Shown here piece by piece: positions 11,936 to 23,385 of a DNA stretch of 64,000 nt. Where the stretch lies: the NCBI RefSeq assembly GCF_051020765.1, contig NW_027469168.1, positions 310,001 to 374,000 of the forward strand, in the 5' to 3' direction. The position numbers and the translations under genes were made by a program. The DNA comes from Lasioglossum baleicum. Its lineage: Eukaryota > Arthropoda > Insecta > Hymenoptera > Halictidae. The notes below the pieces were generated by a model that saw only the letters and a program-made list of their open reading frames with translations, was not told the DNA's origin and searched no databases. Within the stretch, counting starts at the first letter, position 1, and every line of letters begins with the position of its first letter.

Positions 11936-13314
11936 TTGAGCCTCGATATTCTAATTCATACATGAAATTAAGGTGGCCGACACTAAAAAGTATAATAATT
12001 TGCTTCTCTGAACAGGAAGATGTACCCTCGACACAGCGCGTTAGCTTCTCGGAAGCTGAGGCCTTCTTTAAAAGGTGCAACTCTATAACTGTACGCATCA
12101 TTCACCCACGGTTTGACTCTCTACTTTATTATCGGTACTGCGAAATAGGGCATCTAATTTGTTACGGTGCAGCGGATTTACCCCTGGCATACCTTGTTTG
12201 ACCCTCGGAATCACTGGATTGGTGACGCTACTGACTTTGCCCTTAGCCGTTCGAATATGAAAGATGGTGGTAACGATCTACAGCGGTTTGAATCTCGATT
12301 TAGATAGTCATACATAAACATAGGATCTCCGTTTGCTAAAGTGTCTGCTAATTTGTGTCAATGAATACTAAGCAAGACACTCTTTGCAGCGGCGTAGGAT
12401 TTAGGAAGTTAAGGCTTTCGTGAAAAGTTTGATGCTATATCATATGTAACGGTTTCAAATGGTCTGACGTTCAATTTTAGTATTCAACCCGCGAATTAAG
12501 GTATATATTGTCAATATTATTCAGCGAATTTACTCCCGGAATACCTGATATGACTCTCCGAATCAAAAGATGGGTGAAGCTATTGATTTAGCCGTTCGTC
12601 TCTCACAGAATGTGGTAACGTTCTCGAACGGTTTGCCACTCGATATTCGAAATCACACACAAAGGTAAGATGCCCGTCACTAAAATGTATAGTAATCTGT
12701 TCCTCTGAACACGATGTTATACTCTCGATATAATGCGTTAGGCTTTCGGACAGTAAGGGATTCAGTAAAACGTTTGACTTTATTCCAATTGGCAACATTC
12801 TCAAACGGACTGAATCTGTACCTTAATATTACACCTTGAAATAGGGTGTCTAATGTCAATTCTGTTCAGCGTATTTACTCCAGGAATACATTGCTTGGCG
12901 CTTTCAATTTTGGAATACGTGATGCTATTGACGTAGCCAGTCGTCTCTCACTGAAGGTGGTATCGCTCTCCATCGATTTGACACCATATTCTAATTCATG
13001 CATGAAATTATGGAACACGTCACTAAAATATATACCAGTTCGTACATCTGAACACGGCGTTATACCCCAGGTACAGGGGGTCAGTTTTTCGGAGGGTAAG
13101 GCGTTCTGTAGGAAATTTGACCCTTCACGAATACGGAATGTTGTACAATGTCTCCACGGCATTCCTTAATATTCATGCCGAGAATGAAGGTACCTATTGC
13201 CAATACCCTTCAGAGGGTTTACTCTCGGATTACCTGGTCTTACTCTTGGAATCAAAGGATATGTGAAGCTACTTACTTAACCGTTCCTCTCTCACAGAAG
13301 GCGGAAACGTTCTC

Positions 13315-13485
13315 GAACGGTTTGACACTCGACCGTCTCAGTCATGCAAGAGATTAAGGTGCTCGTTTGTAAACGTATACATGTCCGTTCCTCTACACAC
13401 GGTGTTATACTCTCGGAACGGAGAGTTTGCTTCTCTGAAAGTAGCCCATGGGTAAAGAGTATGACTTTATACCAATTGGCAATGC
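13315..13485 (+). repeat. B segment related to 10300-10470 (3014 bp period)
   Basis: Private changes shared with 10300-10470 include GTGCTCGTTTGTAAACGTA, CACACGGTGTTATACTCTCG and CGGAGAGTTTGC. The offset is 3014 bases. Other B monomers lack TTTGTAAACGTA at this place, so the two share a recent common ancestor. Confidence 0.7.
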
Positions 13486-14914
13486 TCTCAAACGGTTTGA
13501 CACTATACCTTAATATTCATTCCGCGAATTATGGCATCTACTGCCAAGACAGTTTAGCGTATTTACTCCCGGAATACATGGTTTGACTTGCTGTATGACA
13601 GGAGAGGTGACGCAATAGACTTAGCCGTTCGTATCACATGGAAGGTGACATCGTTCTCGAACTGCTTGACACTCGACCTCCTAGTTCATACAGTAAATTA
13701 AGGTACTCGTCTCAAAAATGAATACCAATTTCTCTCCATAATCATGAAGTTATACTCTCGATACTGCGGATTAGTTTTTCGGAGGGATGAGGTCATCGGT
13801 GGAACGTTTGACTTCATAGGAATTGGTAACGTCATACAACGGTTTGGCGGTCTGCATTAATATTCCAACCGTGAACTGAGATGTATATTGCCAATACTGT
13901 TCAGCGGAGTTACTCCAGTAATACCTGGATTAACTCACGGAATCACAGGATAGGTGAATCCATTGACTTAGCCGTTCGAATCTAAAAGAAGGTGGGATCG
14001 TTCTCGAACGATATGATTCTCACTTATGCTATTCACAGGTGAGAATAAGTTGTCAGCCTCCTAAAATGTTTACTAATTTCATTCCGTGCACACTCAGCTA
14101 GGCACTCGCTACAGCGGTACAGGTTCACGGAAGGTATAGTATTGGGTGAAAAGTATTACTATATTATAATTTATAATGTTCTCCGGCGGTTTGACACAGT
14201 ACTAAAATATTTACAACTCGAATTGAATAGTCTATTGCCAATGCACTTCAGCGGATGTACTCTCGGGGTACCTGGTTTAACTCACGCAAGCACAGGATAG
14301 CTGAAGCTACTGACTTGGACTTTAGACTCCCACAGAACCTGGTAACGTTCTCGAACGGTTTGATCCTCGATCTTCTAATTCATACACGAGCATAAGGTGC
14401 CCGTTGCTGAATTCTATACAAATTTCCGTTCCTGAACGCGAAGTTACACTCTCGTTACGCGTGTCATGTCCTCTGAATGTAAGGCCTTCGTTAATATGTC
14501 TGTGTTTGTAGCAACTGTTAACGGACTCAAACAGATAGAGAAACTACTTAAACTTTAAACTGCGATTTAAATTGTCCATACCCAATACTGTTCAGCGGAT
14601 TTAATCCCCGACAACCTGGTTTAACATTCGGAATCACATGATAACAAAAACTACTGTCTTAGTCGTTCGACCCACAGAGAACGTGGTAATGCTCTGGAAC
14701 GGTATGACCCTCTATCTTATTATTCAAACATGAATATAAGGTGCTCGCTACCAAAATGAATACTAATTTATTAATCTCAACACAAAGCAAGACACCTCAT
14801 GCAGCAGGTTATGTTCTCGGACGGAAACATAGTCTGTAACAAGGATGACTCTAGCAATTTCTAATGTTGCCCGACGAATTGACTTCCAACTTTAGTGCTC
14901 AGGCCGCGAATTTA

Positions 14915-15320
14915 GGTGTTCATTGCCAATGCTGTACAGCGGATGTAATCCTATGATGCCCGGTTTGACACTCGGTATCACGGGATAATTGACGTTATTG
15001 ACGTAGCTGTGCCACTCTCAGAAAAGTTTGCTACGCTCAAGAACGGTTTGCCCTCGATATTCCTATATATGCATGATAATAATTTGTCCGTCTGCTAAAA
15101 TATCTAACAATTTTATTATGTGAAAACTCAGGAACACAATCGTTGCATCAGTTTGGTTTCTCGGATGGTAAGAAATTGGGTAAAGAGAATGACTTTATTC
15201 CAATTGGTATCATTCTTCGACAGTTGGACTGACTACATTAATATTCATACCGAGATGGAAGGTGTCAATTTCCAATACGGTTCAGTAGATTTAATCCCGG
15301 AATTCCTTGTTTGACTCTCG
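14915..15320 (+). repeat. B segment with a distant twin at 48597-48990
   Basis: Rare variants shared only with the segment 33.7 kb away include GACGTAGCTGTGCCACTCT, CCTCGATATTCCTATATATG, GATAATAAT, GAATTGGGTAAAG and GACAGTTGGACT. The similarity fades on both sides, so the copied block is a little over one monomer. It shows exchange between the two plus-oriented B blocks, which are separated by an inverted block. Confidence 0.75.
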
Positions 15321-18300
15321 GAATCACAGGATAGATGAAGCTATTGACATAGCCGTTCGGCCGTCAAAAATGGTGGGATCGTTCTCAAACGGCTTGATTC
15401 CCGATTATTGTATTCACTCGTGACAATAAGCTGTCCGCCTTCTAAACTGTCTACTAAATTGTTTCCGTGGGCACTAAGCATAACACTCGCTACATCGTGT
15501 TAGGTCCTTGGAATGCAAGGTATCCGGTAAATAGTATGACTTTATAAAAATTGGTTATGTTCTCCAACGGGCTGACTGTAATATTCATACCGTGTGTTAT
15601 GGTGTCTGTCGCCATTACTCTTAAGCGCACAAACTCCTGGAATACCAGGCTTCACTCTCGAAATTACAGGATAGGTGAAACTGTTGACTCAGCCGTTAGA
15701 TTCTCAAAGAAGGCGGAAACATTCTCCAGCGGATTCACACTCGGTCTTCTTATTCATACATGTAGCTAAGGTGCGCATCTTTAAAATGTATACTGATTCG
15801 TTTCACTGAACACGAAGTTATTCCCGCGATACAGCGTGCTATGTTCCTGGAGGGTAAGTTATCCGGTAAGGAGTATGACGTTATAACAATTAGTTACGTT
15901 CTCCAGCGGTTTGACTCTGTACTTTATTATTCATACCGTGCCTATTTCCAGTACTGTCCAGCTCATTTACTCCTGCAATACCAGATGTGCCATTGGGGAT
16001 CACAGGATGTGTGATACTATTGACTTAGACGTCCGTCTCTCACAGAAGGTGTGACGTTCTGGAATGGTTTGACACTCGATCTTCTAATTCATACATGAAG
16101 TACAGGTCCTCGTCGCTTAATCATATACCAATTAGTACCACTGAACTGAATGTTATACTATCGATGCAGAGCGTTATATTTCGGAGGGTACGATCATCGG
16201 GTAAGCATTTGTCATTGCAGCAACTGGGAACGTTCCACAACGGTTTAACTGTCTGCTTCAATATTCAAACCTTGAACTATGGCGCCAATGCCAAATTCTG
16301 TTCAGCGGATTTACACCAGGAATACCTGTTCTGACTTTCCGAATCACAGAATATGTAATGCTATTGACTTGGCTGTGGGATGCTCAAGGAAGATGGTAAC
16401 ATTCTTGAATACTTTGACTCTCGTTGCTGATATTTATACACAAAAATGTGGTGCCCGTCCGAAAAAATGTATAATAATTTGTATACGTGCATAATAATCA
16501 AGACACTGGCTTCAGCGTGTCAGGTTCTCGGGAGGTAAGGTATTCGGAAAAAGGAATAACTTAATAAGATTTGGATATGAACGCCGGCGGTTTGACTCAC
16601 CCGCTTAATATTCGTACAGTGAACTTAGGTGACTAGTGCCAATACTGTTCAGCGTATCTTCACCAGGTTTACCTGGTTTAGCTATAGAAGTAACAGGAAG
16701 GGTGAAGCTACTGAGTTCGTCGCTCGATGCCCAAAGAAGGTGGTTGCGTTCGCGGACGGTTTGACACTGAATCCTCTAATTCATACATGAAAAAAGATGC
16801 CCCGGCCAAAAGCGTATACTTGCTTGTTCCTCTGAACACCTTGACATACCCTCGATACAGCGCGATAGGCTTGCGGAGGGTAAGGTAATCAGTAATGCAT
16901 TTGACGTAATACCAATTGGAAACGTTCTCAAACGGTTTAACGCACAACTATAATATTCAAACATTCAACTGACGCGTTTATTGCCAATAGTGTACAGCGG
17001 ATTGATGCTCGGAATACCTGGTTTGTCTCCCAGTATCACCGGGCCGGTCAATCTATTGACATAGATCTGCTACTGTCAAGTAAGTTGGTAAGAGTTTGAC
17101 TCCAGTTCTAATTCATTCATGAAATTAAGGAGTCCGTCTCCGAAATGAAGGCTAATTTCCTTCTACATACAGGAAGTTATAATCTCGATACATGGAGTTA
17201 GTTTATCGGAGGGACAGTTTCTCTGTGAAAGGATTCACTTTCTACCAGTTGGTACCGCACTAAAACGGTCTGACGCTCTACTTGAATATTCAAACCGTGT
17301 ATTAAGGTGTCAATGGCCAATATTGTTTAGCGGATTTACACTCGGAATACCTACTTTAAGTCGCGGAATCGCAGGCTAGGTGCAGCAATTGACTTAGCTG
17401 GTCGTCTCTCACGGACGATTCCAACGTTCTCGAGCGGGTTGACACTCGATCTTCTAATTTATACATCAAATTTAGGTGCCCGACACTGAAATGAAAACTT
17501 ATTTTTTGTTCTGAAGACGAAGTTATACTTTAGATGAAGCCGCTGATGTTCGTGGAAGATAAGGCAATCGGCAAAACCCTTGACATTGTACCAATTAGTG
17601 ACGTTATCAACCGGTATGATGCACTACTTTAGTATTCAAACCGTGAATTAAGGTGTCGGTTGTCAGTAGTAGACAGCGGATAGACTCTCGGTATTCACGG
17701 TCTGATCCTCGGAATAATAGGGGCGCTTAAGCTATTGACTCCGCAGCACGACTCTAAAACTAGGTGACAACAATCTCGAACAGCTTGACACTCAATTTTG
17801 CTATTCGTACGTGAAGCTGAGTAGTCTGTCTGCGGAAATGTCTACTCATTTGTTTCAGTGAAAACTAAGATAGACACTCGTTGCAGCGGGGTAGGTTCTC
17901 GGAAGGTGATGTATTGCTTGGAAAGAATTACCTTATTTTGATTGACAATGTTGAACGGCGGTTTGACTCCATGTATGAATTACATGATCGAGTGTCAAAC
18001 CTTTCGAAAACGATACTACATTCCTTAAATTCGAACGGCTAAGACAGTATCTTCACTTATCGTGTGATTCCGCGAGTCAAGCCAGATATTCTGGGAGTAA
18101 ATTGTCTGAACAGTATTGGCAATAGACGCCTTAAATCACGATTTCCATATTAAAATATTGCGTCGTACCGTTTGAGATCGTTGCCTATTGAAATGGAGTT
18201 CTTCGTTTTACCGAATACATTACCTTCATAGAACATATCTCGCTGTTGCATGAGTCATGCTTCGTGCCCACCGACATAAATTAGTAGACATTTTAGCAGA

Positions 18301-18699
18301 CGGGCACCTTATTTTCATGTATAAACTGAATAATAGGGAGTCAAACCGTTACCGAACGTTCTCATCTTCTTTGGGAGTTGAACGGCTAAGTATATAGCTG
18401 CACCAATCCTGTGATTCCGAAAGTCAAATCAGGTTTTCCGGGAGTCAATCCGCTGCACAGTATTTGCAATAAATACATCAAATCACGGTTTGAATATTAA
18501 AGCAGGCCGTCAAGCCGTTGTAGAACATTACCTATCCGTGTAGGGTTATGCTTCCTACAGAATGCCTTACCTTCCGAGAAGCTAACCCGATGTATTGAGA
18601 TTATACCTTCGTGTTCCGAGAAACAAATTAGTATACATTCCGGTGTCGGCCACAATAATTTCATGTATGTATTAGAATATCGAGGATTAAACCGTTCGG

Positions 18700-18735
18700 A
18701 TTGTTACCACTCGGACAAACCGAAGGCCGTACCTG
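18700..18735 (-). repeat. Seam of a shortened B monomer (about 180 bp missing)
   Basis: GTTACCAC should lead into CTTCTTTGAGAGTCG but instead runs into CGGACAAACCGAAGGCC, text from the other half of the monomer. Spacing between flanking CACCAATC-type anchors (about 18398 and 18909) is near 511 instead of 692 bases for two monomers. Roughly one half-unit was lost. Confidence 0.6.
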
Positions 18736-19070
18736 CCGCGATGTTCAATCCACCGTTGGGAGTGTCTTACCTTGTGTTCATGGAATCAAAGTAGTAGGCA
18801 TTTCTTAGAGGGGCACGTTAAATTTATGAAGGATCTAGAAGATCGAAAGTCTACCATTTCGTGATCGTTACCACCTTCTATGTGAGTCTAACTGTTAAGT
18901 AGATAGCATCACCAATCGTGTGCTCCGAGAGTCATACCAGGTATTCCTGGAGTAAATTCCGAGAACGGTATTGGCAATAGGCTTATAATTGCTCTGTCTG
19001 AGAATTAACGCAGGCCGTCAAACAGTTGCAAAATGTTACCAATTGTTATAAAGTCTAACTTAGTACGGTG

Positions 19071-19082
19071 CCCCCCCCCCCC
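19071..19082. repeat. Run of twelve C inside a B monomer
   Basis: A homopolymer of twelve C lies where other B monomers read GCCTTACCTTCCGAG. A local expansion is possible, but so is a read or assembly error. Confidence 0.9.
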
Positions 19083-20964
19083 GCCGAGAAGAATAACTCA
19101 CTTTATCTAGACCATTTCTTCGTAATCAGAGGAAGAAGATAGTCTCCATTTCACGACGGGCACCTCAACTTTATGTATGAATTAGAAGATCGGGTGTCAA
19201 ACCGATGATGAAAGTTACCTCCTCCTCGAGAGTCGAACGGCTAAGTTAATAGCTTCACCTTTCCCGTGATTACGTGACTCTGACCAGGTATTCTGCGACT
19301 AAATTCGATTTACAGTATTGCCATTAGACACTCCATTTCACGGTATAAATATCATAGTACACATCGAAGCAGTTGCAGAACCTTACCTGCTGCTATAGAG
19401 TCAAACTTTTTAACGATGGCCTATCCTTGGAAGAACATGTCCCGCTTTAATCGAGAGTGGAACCTCCTGTGCAGAGAAACAAATTATCATACACTGTAGT
19501 GAGCGGCACCTTAGTTTCAAGTATTAAATAAAATAAAGGATGTCATACCCATAACGTGCGGAACCACATTCCATGAATCTCGAACTACTAAGTCAATAGC
19601 TTCACCGATCTTGTATCTTCGAGAATCAGACCAGGTATTCCGGGAGTGAATCCACTGAGCAGTATTTGTAGTAGGCCCCTTAATTTACGGTTTGTATATC
19701 GAAATAGAGCGTCGAGCTGTTTCGGAACGATACCAGTTGCAATATAGTCAAACTTTTTAGAGAATGCCTTACTTTCCGAGAATGTAACCCTCTGTAGACG
19801 GAGAATAACTTAATGTTCACCAAAACAAATAAGTGGGCATTGTAGCCGATGGGACACCATCACTTTATGTACGAATAAATAGATCGAGAGTGTAACCGTT
19901 CGATAATGTTACAACCTTTCTTGAGAACCGCACTGCTAAGTCAATTGCTCCACGTATCCTGTGACTCTGAGAATCAAACCACGTAATCCGAAAATAAACC
20001 CGCCGAGGAGTATTGGCAAAAGGCACTTTAATTCACGGTATAAATATTAAGGTACAGAGTCAAGCCGCTGATGAATGATACTTATTGGTATACAGTCAAC
20101 CCATTTACAGAAGGCCTTATATTCCTTGGAACTGTCCCGCTGTATAGAGAGTATTACTAAGCGTTCTGGGAAACAAATTAGTATACATCCTAGTGTAACG
20201 CGCCATAATTTCATATATGACTTTGAAGATCGAGGGCCAAACCGTTCGAGAACCTTACAACCTTCTTTGAGAATCGGAAGGCCATGTCAAACGCTACAAC
20301 TATCATGTGATTCCGAATGTCGCAAATAGTATTCCGGGTGAAATGCCGCTATGCAGTATTGGTATTAAACACCGTATATCACGGCTTGAATATTGAAGCC
20401 AAGAACTAAACCATTCGAGAACGTCACCAATTGGTACCTAGTCAATCTCTCACCGCAAGCCTTACCTGCGGTTAATCTAACACGCCGTAACGAGAGTATG
20501 ACATCGTGTTCAGTGGACCAAATTACTATACATTTTAATGACGGGCACCTTAATTTCATCAATGAATTCGAATACCGAGTGTCAACCCGTTGGTAAACGT
20601 TACCAGTTTCTTTGGGAATCGAACGGTAATGCCAAAAGCTTCATCTCTCCCGGGACGCCGAGAGAAACACCAGGTAGTCCGGGAGTAAATCCGCTGAAGG
20701 GTATAGGCAATGGACTCCCTAATTCGAGGTATGAGTTTTAAAATAGACCGTCAACACGTTGTTGATCCGTACCCACTGGTGTAGATGCAATCCTTTTACC
20801 GAAAGCGTTGCCTTCCGAGAAGCTATCCCGCTCGAACGAGAGTACATCTTCGTGTTCAGAGAAAGACATTCGTATACAGTTAGTGATGGACATCAGAATA
20901 TCATGTATGAATTACAAAATCACATGCCAGACCAATCGATTTCGTGCCAACCTTTTTTAAGTTT

Positions 20965-21012
20965 GGCTAAGTTAAATCAACAGAGTCAAACAAGTCACTC
21001 TACATTATAGTG
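20965..21012 (-). repeat. Seam of a shortened B monomer (about 220 bp missing)
   Basis: GGCTAAGTTAAATCAACAGA runs into AGTCAAACAAG and then ACATTATAGTGCCGAGCACC, skipping most of a monomer. The distance between flanking TTCACCTAT anchors (20639 and 21112) is 473 bases instead of about 692. Confidence 0.65.
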
Positions 21013-22594
21013 CCGAGCACCTTAATTTCATGAATGAAATAGAAGATCGAGGGTCAAACCGATCGAGGACGTTACCACCTTCTTCGTGAAAAGGCACACA
21101 TAACACAATAGCTTCACCTATACAGTGGTTCGGAGAGTCGCACTAAGTATACCAGCTATATATCCGCTGAAGAGCATTCACATTGTACAACTTAATTCTC
21201 GGTTTTGATGTTAATGTTCAGCCTCAATCCGTATGAAACCGTTAACAATTGCCATAAAGTCAAACGGTCTTCAGTAGCACGTACCTTCCGCGAACTTCAC
21301 CCGCTTCATCGAGAGTATAAGTTTGTATTCAGGGATAGAAATGAGTATTCATTTCAGTGACAGTATCACTAATTTCATGTATAAATTAGAAGATGGATTG
21401 TCAAATCGTTCAAAAACGTTACCACAATCTGTGAGAGGCGGACAGCTATGTCAATAGCTTCACCTATCCTGTGATTCGGAGAGGCAAATGAGGTACTCCT
21501 GTAGTAAATCGGCTGAACAATATGGTCAATTCACACCTTAATTCGCAGTATAAATAAGAAAGTCCACAGTCGAATCGAGGAAGGTAAATAATAATTCATA
21601 TGATGTTATACTTTTAACCGAATACTTTATCTTCCGAAATACTATCAGGCTGTAGCATGTGTCTCGCTTAATGTTCAAGGAAACAAATTAACAGACATGT
21701 CAGTAGACGAGCTCCACATTGTCAAGTATAAATATCAAAATCGGGAGTCAGGCCGTTAGAGAATGGTACCACCTACTTTGTGAGTCGAAACGCTAAGACA
21801 ACTGCTTTACCAATCCTGTGATTCCGAGAATCACACCAGGTATTCCAGGAGTAAATCCGCTGAATGGTATTGGCATTAGACACCTTAATACACGGTATAA
21901 ATATTAAAGAACATGGTCAATCCGTCGAGGAACATTACCGATTGGTATAGAGTCACTCTTTTTACCGAATACATAACCATGTATGAACCTAACGCTCTGT
22001 AGCGAGTGGCATGCTCAGTGCTAACGAAACAAATAGGTAGACATGATAGCAGAAGTACACCTTATTTTCAAATATGAATGAGTAGATCGAGTGTCAAACG
22101 GTTCCAGACAGCTACCACCCCCTTTGAGTATCCAACGTCTACGTCAATATCTTCACGTATCATATGTCTCCGACTGTCAAATGAGGTATTCCTAGAGTAA
22201 ATATCGTGAACAGTATTGGCATTAGACACCCTGTTTCGCGGTATTAATATTAGTGTAGGGAGTCGTTCCGTCGGAGGTCATTACCAAATCGTATAGAGTC
22301 GTACCTTTTTTAAATACCTTACCTTCCGATATCCAATCCAGCTGCAGCTGGTCTCCTTTTAATGTAAACTGAAACAGATTAATATGCATTTTAGGGGACG
22401 GACACCACATGCTTGTGTACAAATATCAACATCGATAGTCAAAGCGTTCGAGATCGTAACCACATTCTTTGAGAGACGCACAACTAAGTCAATAGCTCCA
22501 CCTATGCTGTGATTCGGAGAGTCAAACCAGGTATAACTGGAGTAAATCCGCTGATGAGTATTGGTAATTCACACCTGTATTCACGGTTTGAATA

Positions 22595-22635
22595 TTAAAA
22601 GAGTGAATCAAACCGTTTCAGAACGTTAACACCCT
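22595..22635 (-). repeat. B monomer lacking one complete half-unit
   Basis: Text of the first half (GAATATTAAA, CAAACCGTTTCAGAACGTTA) passes without a break into ACACCCTCTTTGAGATTCG, the start of the next first half. The whole 177 bp second half is missing. Flanking CTCCACCTAT and CTCCAGATAT anchors (22497 and 22667) are 170 bases apart. The break sits in CAAACCGTTYNAGAACGTTA, the sequence shared by both halves, so the deletion is explained by exchange between homologous half-units. Confidence 0.75.
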
Positions 22636-23334
22636 CTTTGAGATTCGAACGTCTAAGTCAATAGCTCCAGATATTCTGTGATTCTGGGAGTGAAATCAGG
22701 TAATCCCGGGGTAAATACACTGAAAAATATTGGTAGCACACACTTTAATTCACGGTTAGAATATTAAAGCAGCCCATCAAGAGGGTGTAGATCGTTTCCA
22801 ATTGCTATGAAGTCAAAAGTCTCACTGAAGAACTTATCCACCGAAAATCTAACCGGCTGTATCGACAGTATAACTTCATGTTCAGGGAATGAGCTTACTC
22901 TCCATTTCAAAGACGGGCACATTAACTTCATGTATGAATCAGAAGATCGATGGCCAAACCGCTCGAGAACGTTGCCACTTTCTGTGAGAGACATAGGACT
23001 AAGTGAGTTGCTCCACCTGTCCCGACATTCGGAGACTCAAGCTAGGTATTCCGGGGGGGAATCCGCTGCACAGTATTGGCATTGGACAATTTATATCTCG
23101 GCTTGAATATTAAAGAAGAGAGCCAAACCACTTGAGAACGATAACAACTTCTATCGCGTCAAACAGTTACCGAAAGCCTTACCTACGATGAATGTAATCC
23201 GCTGTATTGAGAGTGTAACATCTTGTTCAGTGTGGCGAATTAGTATTGGTTTTAGCTCCTAGCACATTAATTTCAAGTATGAATTAGAAGATCGAGTATC
23301 AAACAGCTCGAGAATGTTGCCGACTTGTGCGGGG

Positions 23335-23385
23335 GACGAACCGCTTAACCAATAACTTCGCAGTACACTATAGGCAATGGACACA
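23335..23385 (-). repeat. Seam of a shortened B monomer (about 65 bp missing)
   Basis: After CCGCTTAACCAATAACTTCG the text jumps to CAGTACACTATAGGCAATGG. The CTATCCTGTGATTCC to AAATCCGC stretch is absent. Confidence 0.6.

Larger units (their letters stand above)
9001..17970 (+). repeat. Satellite B array, plus orientation (first block)
   Basis: About 26 head-to-tail B monomers in plus orientation, most near 346 bases (the TTACTCCCGGAATACCTGG segment recurs near 9179, 9527, 9868, 10198 and 10540). It begins where a minus-strand monomer stops at CCGGAGAAAATG and plus-strand text GTTACTAATTTGC takes over. It ends in a plus monomer at GGTTTGACTC. Several subfamilies are interspersed. One monomer is shortened by about 105 bases near 10647. 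Segments at 10.3 and 13.3 kb, and at 11.7 and 12.7 kb, are near-duplicates, indicating local multi-monomer duplication. No gene is seen on either strand. Confidence 0.92.
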
